A stretch of DNA of 37,457 bases from Microaerobacter geothermalis (GTDB lineage Bacteria > Bacillota > Bacilli > DSM-22679), in assembly GCF_021608135.1 (NCBI RefSeq), contig NZ_JAKIHL010000037.1:1-37457 (forward strand), given 5' to 3'. The first letter of the stretch is position 1, and each line of letters begins with the position of its first letter. The notes beneath the pieces are model-generated. The model worked only from the letters and a program-made list of their open reading frames with translations, was not told the origin of the DNA and searched no databases. The position numbers and the translations under genes are program-made. Below, one piece after another: positions 1 through 8,206 of the stretch.

Positions 1-74
1 CCTTGAATCAGTTGTTCAATGACTTTGTAACGCTTCAACTCTTTTTTGCTCAAAGTTATTCTCTCCTGTCCCAT
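1..74 (-). CDS. ISNCY/IS1202-like transposase, N-terminal fragment (runs off the left edge)
   Basis: The minus strand from the ATG at 74-72 reads 24 codons to the window edge, beginning MGQERITLSKKELKRYKVIE. The ITLSKKELKRYKVIEQ stretch is typical of the extreme N-terminus of ISNCY (IS1202-type) transposases, just before their helix-turn-helix. Those proteins cut and join the ends of the element. Only the start is visible, so completeness cannot be judged. The family call comes from recalled similarity over 24 residues and has not been searched. The adjoining IS-end-like repeats at 75-118 support it. Confidence 0.65.
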   Translation of the reverse strand, partial: MGQERITLSKKELKRYKVIEQLIQ

Positions 75-118
75 AGTGACATTTTCACTGATGCGTTACA
101 ATATGACAATATCACAGA
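1..118 (-). mobile_element. End of an insertion sequence at the left edge
   Basis: Beside the transposase start lie an inverted repeat AGTGA-CATTT-TCACT (75-89) and two spaced copies of one motif, TGACATTTTCACTGA (77-91) and TGACAATATCACAGA (104-118), which match at 12 of 15 positions. Paired motifs of this kind at an element's end often bind transposase. The exact terminus and target duplication cannot be set because the other end is outside the window. The element ends about 25 bp before the -35 box of the rpmG promoter. Confidence 0.55.
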
Positions 119-144
119 CGTTCAACAACTCCAAGATGAACTTG

Positions 145-173
145 TTGACATGAAAAATCCCTTGTGATAAAGT
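145..173 (+). promoter_or_regulatory. SigA-type promoter of rpmG-secE-nusG
   Basis: A consensus -35 TTGACA (145-150) is followed by a 17-bp spacer and TAAAGT (168-173), preceded by TGA, which makes an extended -10. An imperfect inverted repeat, GTTCAACAA (120-128) and TTGTTGAC (142-149), overlaps the -35 box. About 75 nt of leader separate the promoter from the rpmG start at 251. Confidence 0.65.
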
Positions 174-250
174 ATGTTAGGTAGCCGTGTGTATAAGAAG
201 TTATATATACAAGAGTACAAGCGATAATCGGAAGTGGGAGGTGTACAACC

Positions 251-400
251 ATGCGGGTTACGGTCACTCTAGCTTGCACAGAATGCAAACAACGCAACTA
301 TACCTCGGAAAAGAATAAGCGAACAAACCCAGACCGCATTGAGATGAAGAAGTATTGCAAGTTTTGCAATTCACATACAGTTCATCGTGAAACAAGATAA
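251..400 (+). CDS. rpmG: 50S ribosomal protein L33 (zinc-binding form)
   Basis: This 49-residue protein has the family length. It carries two CxxC pairs, Cys9/Cys12 and Cys36/Cys39, which mark the zinc-binding (C+) form of L33. L33 lies on the large subunit near the E site. A strong ribosome binding site, GGGAGG, precedes the ATG at 251. The gene opens the rpmG-secE-nusG unit and ends 20 nt before secE. In B. subtilis the same position is held by a paralogous L33 copy downstream of sigH, which is absent here because the window begins in an insertion sequence. Confidence 0.95.
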   Translation: MRVTVTLACTECKQRNYTSEKNKRTNPDRIEMKKYCKFCNSHTVHRETR

Positions 401-420
401 TTAAGTTTGGGGGTGGCGTT

Positions 421-633
421 GTGGGTTTTCTAGCAAAAATAGGGACTGGCTTTAGGAAAACCTCCGATTTCTTCCGAGACGGATGGATGGAATTGAAAAA
501 GGTCCGTTGGCCTGGCCGCAAAGAATTAACAAGCTTCACAATAGTGGTGCTTGTTGTTGTCACGCTTATTACGATATTCTTTGCGATTATCGATCTCCTG
601 ATATCTCAAGTACTCAATTTGATTTTAGGATAA
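421..633 (+). CDS. secE: Preprotein translocase subunit SecE
   Basis: This 70-residue single-span membrane protein is the short Gram-positive form of SecE. The conserved amphipathic helix with ELKKVRWPGRKEL comes first (about residues 24-36), followed by one hydrophobic segment at about 40-65. SecE clamps the two halves of SecY in the protein-conducting channel. The start is GTG at 421, with GGGGGTGG just upstream. Its partner secY lies about 26 kb downstream in the spc operon, and nusG follows 45 nt later. Confidence 0.95.
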   Translation: MGFLAKIGTGFRKTSDFFRDGWMELKKVRWPGRKELTSFTIVVLVVVTLITIFFAIIDLLISQVLNLILG

Positions 634-678
634 GAGTCTATTTTGGTAAGGGGGGTAAGGACATACAGTCCTTTTATA

Positions 679-1212
679 ATGGAAAAAAATTGGTACGTTG
701 TTCATACCTACTCGGGTTATGAAAACAAAGTAAAGACCAACTTAGAAAAACGGGTTGAGTCCATGGAAATGCAGGACAAAATCTTTCGCGTTCTTGTCCC
801 TGTTGAAGAGGGAATTGAAAATAAGAATGGGAAGCAAAAAACTGTTCTGCGCAAGGTGTTTCCGGGGTATGTACTCGTTGAAATGATTATGACGGATGAT
901 TCGTGGTATGTCGTAAGAAATACCCCTGGTGTTACTGGTTTTGTCGGATCTACAGGCTCGGGCTCAAAGCCAACGCCGTTATTGCCAGAAGAAGTAGCCT
1001 CAATCCTAAAACAAATGGGTATGGAAGAATTAAGGCCAAAAGTGGAGTTTAAGGTTCGTGAACAGGTAAAAGTAAAAGATGGACCATTCGCCAGTTTTGT
1101 AGGTACTGTAGAAGAAATTCAAAATGACAAGCAAAAACTGAAAGTTTTAGTTAACATGTTTGGTAGGGAAACACCAGTTGAGCTAGATTTTGCTCAAGTG
1201 GAGAAGATATAG
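679..1212 (+). CDS. nusG: Transcription elongation/termination factor NusG
   Basis: This 177-residue protein has the same length as B. subtilis NusG. The NGN domain covers about residues 1-115 ([19 protein letters not shown] at the start, then FPGYVLVEM). A C-terminal KOW domain at about 125-177 holds [14 protein letters not shown] and [13 protein letters not shown]. NusG binds the RNA polymerase clamp and modulates pausing and termination. I chose ATG 679 because the family begins MEKNW. The open frame extends to a TTG at 643, but that adds residues not seen in relatives. The nearest purine-rich site (648-660) is unusually far from 679. Confidence 0.96.
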   Translation: MEKNWYVVHTYSGYENKVKTNLEKRVESMEMQDKIFRVLVPVEEGIENKNGKQKTVLRKVFPGYVLVEMIMTDDSWYVVRNTPGVTGFVGSTGSGSKPTPLLPEEVASILKQMGMEELRPKVEFKVREQVKVKDGPFASFVGTVEEIQNDKQKLKVLVNMFGRETPVELDFAQVEKI

Positions 1213-1223
1213 GAAGTTTCCAA

Positions 1224-1249
1224 GTGGGAGGGTTTTTCCCGAATACCAC
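1224..1249 (+). promoter_or_regulatory. Candidate L1-binding site in the rplK leader (copy A)
   Basis: This 26-nt element begins GTGGGAGG and ends AATACCAC. The outer GUGG/CCAC stem closes an asymmetric internal loop (GA against GAAUA) and an inner GGG/CCC stem with a UUUUU loop. A 26-nt element with the same ends and the same fold lies before rplA (1738-1763). L1 is known in other bacteria to repress the L11-L1 mRNA by binding a mimic of its 23S rRNA site. Assigning that role here is inference. Confidence 0.5.
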
Positions 1250-1273
1250 ATTTCGGATAAGGAGGTGTGTCGC

Positions 1274-1699
1274 ATGGCAAAGAAAGTGATTAAGATTGTG
1301 AAATTGCAAATTCCCGCTGGCAAAGCGAATCCAGCTCCTCCTGTAGGTCCTGCCTTGGGTCAAGCTGGTGTAAATATTATGGCATTTTGTAAAGAATTTA
1401 ATGCAAGAACACAAGAACAGGCAGGTTTAATCATCCCGGTTGAAATTACCGTATTTGAAGATCGCTCCTTTACTTTCATCACAAAGACTCCTCCAGCAGC
1501 TGTTTTGCTGAAAAAAGCCGCTGGTATTGAATCTGGGTCAGGTCAGCCGAATAAGACAAAGGTAGCGACGGTTAAACGTGATAAAGTTCGTGAAATTGCC
1601 GAATTAAAAATGCCGGATTTAAATGCTGCCAGTGTTGAAGCAGCTATGCGCATGGTTGAAGGTACTGCCCGAAGCATGGGCATTGTCATTGAGGATTAA
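1274..1699 (+). CDS. rplK: 50S ribosomal protein L11
   Basis: This 141-residue protein has the standard length. The N-terminal domain carries the proline-rich [13 protein letters not shown] motif (about residues 21-34), which is the thiostrepton-region switch. The C-terminal domain (about 75-141) binds the 23S rRNA GTPase centre. L11 forms the base of the L7/L12 stalk and supports EF-G action and the stringent response. The ATG at 1274 follows GGAGGTG at 1261-1267. An upstream in-frame start at 1190 overlaps nusG and has no family support. Confidence 0.97.
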   Translation: MAKKVIKIVKLQIPAGKANPAPPVGPALGQAGVNIMAFCKEFNARTQEQAGLIIPVEITVFEDRSFTFITKTPPAAVLLKKAAGIESGSGQPNKTKVATVKRDKVREIAELKMPDLNAASVEAAMRMVEGTARSMGIVIED

Positions 1700-1711
1700 T
1701 CCAGCTTCCTT

Positions 1712-1734
1712 TAGGCAATGTCAGACATTGCCTA
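1712..1734 (+). promoter_or_regulatory. Perfect 10-bp hairpin in the rplK-rplA gap
   Basis: TAGGCAATGT (1712-1721) and ACATTGCCTA (1725-1734) form a perfect 10-bp stem with a 3-nt loop, CAG. No U-run follows, so it is not a classical intrinsic terminator. It lies directly upstream of the second candidate L1 site and may act as a processing or insulating structure, which is inference. Confidence 0.5.
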
Positions 1735-1737
1735 TAC

Positions 1738-1763
1738 GTGGGAGGTATAGCCGTTAATACCAC
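1738..1763 (+). promoter_or_regulatory. Candidate L1-binding site before rplA (copy B)
   Basis: This element shares GTGGGAGG and AATACCAC with copy A at the same 26-nt spacing. The middle differs, but the fold is kept: outer GUGG/CCAC, a GA-side internal loop, and inner GG/CC with a UAUAG loop. It ends 17 nt before the rplA ATG, next to the ribosome binding site AAGGAGG, so bound protein could block initiation. Confidence 0.5.
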
Positions 1764-1780
1764 AGTAAGGAGGAAAAAGA

Positions 1781-2479
1781 ATGCCAAAAAGAGGTAAGAA
1801 GTATCAGGAAGCATTAAAACAAGTAGATCGCAATGCTTCCTATGATGCGAACGAAGCCATTGAATTAGTGAAAAAATTGTCTTCTGCTAAATTCGATGAA
1901 ACCGTAGAAATTGCTGTTCGTTTGGGGGTTGATCCCAAGAAAGCTGATCAACAAGTTCGTGGAGCAGTTGTCCTCCCCCATGGGACAGGAAAAACCCAAA
2001 AGGTTTTAGTATTTGCTAAAGGAGAAAAGGCGAAGGAAGCTGAAGCTGCAGGAGCAGACTATGTAGGAGATGTAGATTACATCAATAAAATCAACCAAGG
2101 TTGGTTTGAGTTTGATGTGGTCGTTGCCACTCCTGACATGATGGGTGAAGTAGGTAAATTAGGTCGTGTATTAGGACCTAAGGGACTTATGCCTAACCCT
2201 AAAACAGGTACCGTTACCTTTGATGTAGCTAAGGCAGTAAAGGAAATTAAAGCAGGTAAGATTGAATACCGTGTAGATAAGGCTGGAAATATCCATGCTC
2301 CTATTGGCAAGGTGTCCTTTGATACTGATAAATTGGTTGACAACCTAAAAACAGTGATCGAAGCCCTTAAAAAAGCAAAACCTGCTGCTGCAAAAGGGGT
2401 TTACATTCGAAATGTATCTGTAAGTTCAACCATGGGTCCCGGAGTTAGAATTAGCCTATCAAACATTGCGACATTGTAG
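1781..2479 (+). CDS. rplA: 50S ribosomal protein L1
   Basis: This 232-residue protein has the usual length. It begins [16 protein letters not shown] and contains the [18 protein letters not shown] signature (about residues 127-144) of the rRNA-binding face. L1 forms the mobile stalk that helps release E-site tRNA, and in many bacteria it represses its own L11-L1 mRNA. The two matching elements before rplK and rplA would be its natural targets here. The start ATG at 1781 is preceded by AAGGAGG. Confidence 0.97.
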   Translation: MPKRGKKYQEALKQVDRNASYDANEAIELVKKLSSAKFDETVEIAVRLGVDPKKADQQVRGAVVLPHGTGKTQKVLVFAKGEKAKEAEAAGADYVGDVDYINKINQGWFEFDVVVATPDMMGEVGKLGRVLGPKGLMPNPKTGTVTFDVAKAVKEIKAGKIEYRVDKAGNIHAPIGKVSFDTDKLVDNLKTVIEALKKAKPAAAKGVYIRNVSVSSTMGPGVRISLSNIATL

Positions 2480-2488
2480 GGCTCCCTT

Positions 2489-2660
2489 GAGGTTCAATGG
2501 AGGTTTTAACTCGCTTTAATTAAGACTTCCTTATAAGTGAATAAAAGCATAACCGTAGACAGAAGGTGCCTTAAAACAGGCTTAATATCCTTCCGAGGTT
2601 TCACATATGAATGCCGTTCGTGCATATTATTTGAGCCTCCGTGTGTCTGCGGGGGCTTTT
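2489..2660 (+). promoter_or_regulatory. L10 leader RNA (rplJL autoregulatory leader)
   Basis: The 219-nt gap before rplJ holds the L10 leader core. AACC (2551-2554) pairs with GGTT (2597-2600). GAAGG (2562-2566) pairs with CCTTC (2589-2593). GCCT (2568-2571) pairs with AGGC (2578-2581). The internal loop GTAGACA is the conserved kink-turn-like part. A terminator hairpin follows at 2634-2660. In B. subtilis the L10(L12)4 complex binds this leader and causes early termination. GAGGTTCAA (2489-2497) can pair over 9 bp with TTGAGCCTC (2631-2639), which would break the terminator stem and so is a candidate antiterminator. Confidence 0.85.
2634..2660 (+). terminator. Attenuator terminator of the L10 leader
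   Basis: AGCCTCCG (2634-2641) pairs with CGGGGGCT (2650-2657), with one G-U pair and a TGTGTCTG loop, followed by TTTT. It lies before rplJ in the regulatory leader, so it should act conditionally. Confidence 0.75.
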
Positions 2661-2698
2661 AGCATTTGGATCATAACAGGATTACAGGAGGTGTAGAA

Positions 2699-3196
2699 AT
2701 GACAGTTCGTGAGGAAAAGGTTCAGCTGGTTGCTGAGATTACCCAGAAACTAAGAGACAGTAAGAGTACGATTATTACAGACTACCGCGGGCTAAATGTA
2801 GCGGAAGTGACTGAGCTTCGAAAGCAACTTCGTGAAGCAGGCGTGGATTTCAAGGTTTACAAAAATACTTTAACCAGACGTGCCGCTGCAGAGGCTGAGT
2901 TGACAGAATTAAACCCTCATTTGCTTGGTCCAACAGCCATTGCTTTTAGTTTTGAAGATGTTGTGGCACCTGCCAAAATCTTAACTGAGTTTGCCAAAAA
3001 GCATAATGCCCTCGAAATTAAAGCAGGTATCATCGAAGGAAAAGTGATTGATTCCAACGAAGTGAAGAAAGTGGCTAGCCTTCCATCCAGAGAAGGATTA
3101 TTGTCCATGCTTCTCAGCGTTCTTCAAGCTCCCATCCGCAATTTTGCCCTTGCAACTAAGGCGGTTGCCGATCAAAAAGAACAACAAGGTGCATAA
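2699..3196 (+). CDS. rplJ: 50S ribosomal protein L10
   Basis: This 165-residue protein has the normal length. The N-terminal rRNA-binding domain includes [14 protein letters not shown] and [12 protein letters not shown]. The C-terminal helix (about 135-160) carries L7/L12 dimers. L10 anchors the stalk and, with L12, binds its own leader just upstream. ATG 2699 follows GGAGGTG at 2687-2693. The frame stays open upstream to 2666, but that stretch is leader sequence past the terminator and is not family-like. Confidence 0.97.
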   Translation: MTVREEKVQLVAEITQKLRDSKSTIITDYRGLNVAEVTELRKQLREAGVDFKVYKNTLTRRAAAEAELTELNPHLLGPTAIAFSFEDVVAPAKILTEFAKKHNALEIKAGIIEGKVIDSNEVKKVASLPSREGLLSMLLSVLQAPIRNFALATKAVADQKEQQGA

Positions 3197-3265
3197 TCAT
3201 AGACTTGTATATCAATTTAAGACATTTGATTATATTAGATCTGAAAATAAAAGGAGGATTTTTTC

Positions 3266-3631
3266 ATGACTAAGGAACAAATTATTGAAGCCATTAAAGG
3301 CATGACTGTGCTTGAGTTAAACGATTTGGTAAAGGCTATAGAAGAAGAATTTGGTGTAACCGCTGCTGCTCCTGTTGCTGTTGTTGGCGGAGCTGCCGCT
3401 GAAGCTGCTGCTGAAGAGCAAACTGAATTTGATGTTATTCTTGCTGATGCTGGGGCTTCCAAAATCAATGTGATTAAAGTGGTTCGCGAAATTACTGGAC
3501 TTGGTCTTAAAGAAGCTAAGGCTTTGGTTGATGGTACCCCAGCTCCTGTAAAAGAAAAAATTTCTAAGGATGAAGCTGAACAAGTGAAGGCAAAACTTGA
3601 AGAAGCTGGAGCAAAAGTAGAAGTAAAGTAA
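3266..3631 (+). CDS. rplL: 50S ribosomal protein L7/L12
   Basis: This is a 121-residue stalk protein. The N-terminal dimerisation helices (about 1-35) are followed by an Ala/Val-rich hinge (about 36-54) and the globular C-terminal domain, with EKTEFDV-like and [13 protein letters not shown] segments that contact translation factors. The hinge is strongly alanine-rich, as usual. A strong site, AAAGGAGG, precedes the ATG. The gene lies 69 nt after rplJ and is followed by a G+C-rich terminator, so high expression independent of rpoBC is likely. Confidence 0.97.
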   Translation: MTKEQIIEAIKGMTVLELNDLVKAIEEEFGVTAAAPVAVVGGAAAEAAAEEQTEFDVILADAGASKINVIKVVREITGLGLKEAKALVDGTPAPVKEKISKDEAEQVKAKLEEAGAKVEVK

Positions 3632-3648
3632 CGATCCTATCGAATCAC

Positions 3649-3686
3649 CCGCTGCATAGTGGCTCTGCTGCTGGCGGCGGTTTTTT
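3649..3686 (+). terminator. Terminator after rplL
   Basis: CCGCTGC (3649-3655) pairs with GCGGCGG (3674-3680), with one G-U pair, followed by six T (3681-3686). It ends or attenuates the rplJL transcript before the methyltransferase gene and rpoBC. Confidence 0.75.
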
Positions 3687-3787
3687 GTATCTGCTTCAAG
3701 AGAAACTATTGAGTTTTCGGAGCAGCCTTCGTGCAAATGGTTAGTACTTTTTCTATAACAAGCATTTATTTAGAAAGAAGGGATGAG

Positions 3788-4396
3788 ATGAATGAACACT
3801 ATTACTCCAATAAGCCATTAGTTGCACATGATGAACGGATCATTGAGGAAACCTTACGGGGAAGACCATTCCGATTTATGACCGACTCCGGAGTATTCTC
3901 GAAGCAAAGGATTGACTTTGGCTCTCGTCTTTTAATTGAAACCATTCTAGTGGAAGAAAACCAGGATATTTTAGATATGGGATGCGGGTATGGTCCCATT
4001 GGAATCGTTGCGGCTACATTAACAAAAACAGGCCAAGTACTGATGGCGGATATTAATGAAAGGGCCGTTGAACTGGCAAAAAGGAACGTTCAACTGAATC
4101 AAGTGTTTAACGCAGAGGTCATCTTAAGCAATCAGTTTGAACAATTGGAAGGGAAACGATTTCATCATATACTAATCAATCCTCCTATTCGAGCCGGGAA
4201 AAACACCATTTATCAAATGTTTTCAGGGAGCTATGATCACTTGTATCCAAACGGTTACTTATGGGTTGTTATTCAGAAGAAGCAAGGTGCCTCATCTGCC
4301 TTCTCTTTTTTATCGAATCGATTTGATGAAGTGGAAGAAGTGGAAAAGAAGAAGGGATATTCAATTTTCAGAGCCAAAAAAATAAAATATTCTTGA
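3788..4396 (+). CDS. ybxB: Class I SAM-dependent methyltransferase, RsmC-like (YbxB)
   Basis: This 202-residue protein matches B. subtilis YbxB in place and length. It has SAM-binding motif I DMGCGYGPIG (about residues 61-70), acidic loop MADINERAVELAK, and the NPPIRAGK motif (about 134-141) of the RsmC/RlmG family, which methylates guanine N2 in rRNA. The C-terminus holds VIQKKQGA. Its true substrate is not established here. ATG 3788 is chosen because relatives start M-[NS]-EHYYS and AAGGGA lies 5 nt before it. The frame continues upstream to 3731 without family support. Its stop codon overlaps the rpoB promoter -35 box. Confidence 0.9.
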   Translation: MNEHYYSNKPLVAHDERIIEETLRGRPFRFMTDSGVFSKQRIDFGSRLLIETILVEENQDILDMGCGYGPIGIVAATLTKTGQVLMADINERAVELAKRNVQLNQVFNAEVILSNQFEQLEGKRFHHILINPPIRAGKNTIYQMFSGSYDHLYPNGYLWVVIQKKQGASSAFSFLSNRFDEVEEVEKKKGYSIFRAKKIKYS

Positions 4397-4421
4397 CACC
4401 AGCAAATTGTTATGATAATGT
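4393..4421 (+). promoter_or_regulatory. SigA-type promoter of rpoBC
   Basis: A consensus TTGACA (4393-4398) overlaps the TGA stop of ybxB (4394-4396). After a 17-bp spacer comes TAATGT (4416-4421), preceded by TGA, an extended -10. GATAAT at 4414-4419 with a 15-bp spacer is the other reading. About 185 nt of A+T-rich leader follow before rpoB. Confidence 0.65.
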
Positions 4422-4544
4422 TTTAAAATGCCGAACGAGTAGCTATTTAAAGAAATTACATATTGTCAAGGGGTTTTTAGAAAAAATGTTGCATGAAATG
4501 GATAAAGATTGGAAATAACTCTAAGAATAGGATTGCTGTGTATA

Positions 4545-4578
4545 AAAATGTGGTTATTTTTAACCCATTTTATTTTTT
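4545..4578 (+). terminator. Terminator-like hairpin in the rpoB leader
   Basis: AAAATG (4545-4550) and GGTTA (4552-4556) pair with TAACC (4561-4565) and CATTTT (4566-4571). The stem has 11 bp, one bulged T (4551), a TTTT loop, and ATTTTTT after it. It lies 35 nt before the rpoB start and would stop transcripts from the rpoB promoter, so it may be an attenuator. The stem is A+T-rich, so efficiency is uncertain. Confidence 0.5.
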
Positions 4579-4612
4579 GTACTATGAAAACTCGGTATGA
4601 GGGGTGAATGAG

Positions 4613-7600
4613 TTGACAGGTCATCTTGTGCAGTGTGGACGTCATCGCCAGCGACGCACTTACGCCAGAATCAATGAAGTTCTTGATATCCCAAACCTTA
4701 TTGAAATCCAAAGAAAGTCCTACGAATGGTTTTTAAAAGAGGGATTAAATGAAATGTTTCAAGACATTTCGCCTATTCAGGACTTTACAGGCAATCTTGT
4801 CCTGGAATTCATCGGTTATAGTTTGGGGGAACCTAAGTATGATGTGGATGAATCCAAGGAGAGGGATGTAACCTATGCGGCACCATTAAGAGTGAAAGTA
4901 CGTCTTATTAATAAAGAAACCGGGGAAGTAAAAGAACAAGAAGTCTTTATGGGCGACTTCCCTTTAATGACGGACACTGGAACTTTTATTATCAATGGTG
5001 CCGAGAGGGTGATTGTAAGCCAACTCGTTCGTTCTCCTAGTGTTTATTTTAGCCCCAAGGTAGATAAAAACGGAAAAAAAACCTATACCGCTACCGTTAT
5101 CCCAAATCGGGGAGCATGGTTGGAGTTGGAAACCGATGCCAAGGATGTGATTTATGTAAGAATCGACCGTACAAGAAAAATTCCTGTGACGGTTCTTTTG
5201 CGTGCCTTGGGATTTGGCCATGACCAACAGATCATCGACCTTTTGGGAGAAGATGAGTTTATCAGAAATACCTTGGAAAAGGATAATACGGATTCTACAG
5301 AAAAGGCTCTTATCGAAATCTATGAGCGACTTCGCCCGGGAGAGCCGCCAACTGCTGAAAATGCCAAAAGTCTTTTGGTATCCCGCTTCTTTGATCCGAA
5401 ACGCTATGACTTAGCCAGCGTGGGCCGGTACAAAATCAATAAGAAACTTCATATTAAAAACCGATTATTCAATCAAAGGCTGGCTGAAACAATCATTGAT
5501 ACTGAAACTGGAGAAATCATTGCTGAAGCAGGCCAGACCATTGACAGGAGGCTGTTAGATAAAATCGTTCAATATTTAGATCGAGAAGATGTGGAATCCC
5601 GCATTGGTTATATGGAAGTCAGGCCGAGGGGAGGGGTTGTGGAAGACGAAAAGATTTCCCTCCAAACCATTAAGATTTTCTCACCTCTAAAAGACGGCGA
5701 AATCATTCATGTAATTTCCAATGGCAAGATTGATAAGAATGTAAAACATATCACCCCTGCAGATATTATTGCTTCTATTAATTACTTTGTAAACCTGCTG
5801 CATGGAGTAGGAAGTACGGATGATATTGATCATTTGGGGAATCGCCGGCTCCGCTCGGTTGGGGAGCTGTTGCAAAACCAATTCCGTATCGGGTTGTCTC
5901 GTATGGAACGTGTGGTCAGGGAGAGAATGTCTATCCAGGATGCCAATGTGATTACTCCCCAGGCGTTGATTAATATAAGACCGGTGATAGCATCCATTAA
6001 AGAATTTTTTGGAAGCAGCCAGCTCTCTCAATTTATGGACCAAACCAATCCTTTGGCTGAATTAACTCATAAGAGGAGATTAAGTGCCCTTGGGCCCGGC
6101 GGATTAACAAGGGAGAGGGCTGGATTTGAAGTAAGGGACGTGCATCATTCACATTATGGAAGAATGTGTCCAATAGAAACTCCTGAGGGACCCAATATCG
6201 GGTTAATTAACTCTCTATCCACCTTCGCCCGAATAAATGAATATGGATTTATCGAAACACCATACCGGAGGGTGGATCCGGATACAGGAAAGGTGACAAA
6301 GGAAATTGTTTATTTAACGGCAGACGAGGAAGATAATTACGTGATTGCCCAAGCAAATGCTCCTTTGGATGAAGAAGGTAATTTTATTAACGATCATGTG
6401 ATTTGTCGTTATAAAGATGAGATCCTTACCATGTCAAGGGAAAGAGTTGACTTTATGGATGTTTCACCCAAGCAAGTGGTTTCTGTGGCAACTGCGCTGA
6501 TTCCCTTCCTGGAAAACGATGATGCCAACCGTGCTTTGATGGGATCCAACATGCAACGGCAAGCGGTTCCTCTTTTGGTACCAAGGGCTCCGTTTGTTGG
6601 TACTGGCATGGAGCATAAAGCTGCTAAGGACTCCGGGGTGGTTATACTGGCAAAACATGATGGGGTTGTTGAGAGAGTAACCGCTAAGGAGATTAGAATC
6701 CGCAGACAGAAATTAGTAGATGGCACCTTGGTATCCGGAGATGTGGATCGTTATAAATTGCACAAATTTATTCGTTCCAACCAAGGGACCTGTATCAATC
6801 AGCGTCCTATTGTTAAAAAGGGTGATGTTGTTAAAGCCGGTGAGATCATTGCTGACGGACCTTCTACAGAAATGGGAGAATTGGCGTTAGGTCAGAATGT
6901 CGTTGTCGCTTTTATGACATGGGAAGGATATAACTACGAGGATGCTATTCTTTTAAGCGAGAAATTAGTAAAAGAAGATGTCTATACATCGATCCATATT
7001 GAAGAATATGAGGCAGAAGCCAGGGATACCAAGTTGGGTCCGGAAGAAATAACCAGGGACATTCCCAATGTTGGAGAAGATGCTCTGAAAAATTTGGATG
7101 AACGAGGAATTATCCGCGTGGGGGCAGAAATTTCCGATGGCGATATTTTAGTTGGAAAAGTAACACCTAAGGGAGTTACCGAACTTACTGCAGAAGAACG
7201 TCTTCTTCATGCTATCTTTGGAGAAAAGGCCAGGGAAGTGAGAGATACCTCCCTGAGGGTACCCCATGGCGGTTCAGGAATCGTAGTCGATGTAAAAGTA
7301 TTTACCCGAGAAAACGGAGATGAATTGCCTCCTGGAGTCAATCAATTGGTTCGGGTATATATCGCTCAAAAACGGAAGATCTCCGAAGGAGACAAAATGG
7401 CTGGACGTCATGGAAACAAAGGGGTTATTGCTCGAATTCTTCCAGAAGAAGATATGCCATTTCTGCCTGATGGAACGCCGGTTCAAGTGGTATTAAATCC
7501 CCTTGGAGTGCCATCCCGTATGAACATCGGTCAAGTGTTGGAAACTCACTTGGGAATGGCTGCAAAAACATTGGGTATCCATATGGCGACACCGGTATTT

Positions 7601-8167
7601 GATGGCGCAAGGGAAAATGAAGTATTTAACACCCTTGAAGAAGCTGGCTTAAGTCCTGACGGAAAAACCGTCCTCTACGATGGAAGGACTGGAGAACCAT
7701 TTGAAAATCGCGTAACCGTTGGCGTAATGTATATGATTAAATTGGCACACATGGTTGATGACAAGATTCATGCCCGTTCCACTGGACCATATTCTCTCGT
7801 GACTCAACAGCCCTTGGGTGGGAAAGCCCAGTTTGGTGGTCAGCGTTTCGGAGAGATGGAGGTTTGGGCTTTAGAAGCCTATGGAGCAGCGTACACCTTA
7901 CAAGAAATCCTTACGGTCAAATCAGATGATGTTGTCGGACGTGTTAAAACCTATGAAGCGATTGTAAAAGGTGAAAATGTTCCTGAACCTGGTGTCCCAG
8001 AATCCTTTAAGGTATTAATTAAGGAATTGCAGAGCCTGGGTATGGATGTAAAAATCCTGTCCGAAAATGAAGAAGAGATTGAAATGCGTGAAATTGATGA
8101 AGATGATGAGAACACCGGGGATAAGCTGAATCTTAATCTTGAAGGCGCTGAAGTTGGTCAATCGTGA
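4613..8167 (+). CDS. rpoB: DNA-directed RNA polymerase subunit beta
   Basis: This 1184-residue protein forms, with beta', the catalytic core of RNA polymerase. It aligns end to end with B. subtilis RpoB. The rifampicin region (about residues 466-490) reads [11 protein letters not shown] then [15 protein letters not shown], with no common resistance substitution. The C-terminal [17 protein letters not shown] and [20 protein letters not shown] motifs are intact, and an acidic tail ends the protein. I chose the TTG at 4613 (MTGHLVQ) because B. subtilis uses the same TTG and GAGGGGTGA sits 7 nt before it. A GTG at 4604 would overlap that site. Confidence 0.97.
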   Translation: MTGHLVQCGRHRQRRTYARINEVLDIPNLIEIQRKSYEWFLKEGLNEMFQDISPIQDFTGNLVLEFIGYSLGEPKYDVDESKERDVTYAAPLRVKVRLINKETGEVKEQEVFMGDFPLMTDTGTFIINGAERVIVSQLVRSPSVYFSPKVDKNGKKTYTATVIPNRGAWLELETDAKDVIYVRIDRTRKIPVTVLLRALGFGHDQQIIDLLGEDEFIRNTLEKDNTDSTEKALIEIYERLRPGEPPTAENAKSLLVSRFFDPKRYDLASVGRYKINKKLHIKNRLFNQRLAETIIDTETGEIIAEAGQTIDRRLLDKIVQYLDREDVESRIGYMEVRPRGGVVEDEKISLQTIKIFSPLKDGEIIHVISNGKIDKNVKHITPADIIASINYFVNLLHGVGSTDDIDHLGNRRLRSVGELLQNQFRIGLSRMERVVRERMSIQDANVITPQALINIRPVIASIKEFFGSSQLSQFMDQTNPLAELTHKRRLSALGPGGLTRERAGFEVRDVHHSHYGRMCPIETPEGPNIGLINSLSTFARINEYGFIETPYRRVDPDTGKVTKEIVYLTADEEDNYVIAQANAPLDEEGNFINDHVICRYKDEILTMSRERVDFMDVSPKQVVSVATALIPFLENDDANRALMGSNMQRQAVPLLVPRAPFVGTGMEHKAAKDSGVVILAKHDGVVERVTAKEIRIRRQKLVDGTLVSGDVDRYKLHKFIRSNQGTCINQRPIVKKGDVVKAGEIIADGPSTEMGELALGQNVVVAFMTWEGYNYEDAILLSEKLVKEDVYTSIHIEEYEAEARDTKLGPEEITRDIPNVGEDALKNLDERGIIRVGAEISDGDILVGKVTPKGVTELTAEERLLHAIFGEKAREVRDTSLRVPHGGSGIVVDVKVFTRENGDELPPGVNQLVRVYIAQKRKISEGDKMAGRHGNKGVIARILPEEDMPFLPDGTPVQVVLNPLGVPSRMNIGQVLETHLGMAAKTLGIHMATPVFDGARENEVFNTLEEAGLSPDGKTVLYDGRTGEPFENRVTVGVMYMIKLAHMVDDKIHARSTGPYSLVTQQPLGGKAQFGGQRFGEMEVWALEAYGAAYTLQEILTVKSDDVVGRVKTYEAIVKGENVPEPGVPESFKVLIKELQSLGMDVKILSENEEEIEMREIDEDDENTGDKLNLNLEGAEVGQS

Positions 8168-8206
8168 TATTGGTAAATCCGGGATAAATAAAGGGAGGTA
8201 TGCTCC

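Noticed and set aside
228-262. Third L1-like element before rpmG (GTGGGAGGTG)
   Set aside because: It shares only the purine-rich ribosome binding site; the AATACCAC half and the outer stem are missing.
3197-3265. Separate rplL promoter in the rplJ-rplL gap
   Set aside because: TTGTAT and TATATT are present but 20 bp apart; other pairings are weak.
6010-6110. Possible rifampicin-resistance change in rpoB
   Set aside because: The rifampicin-region residues are the usual wild-type ones.
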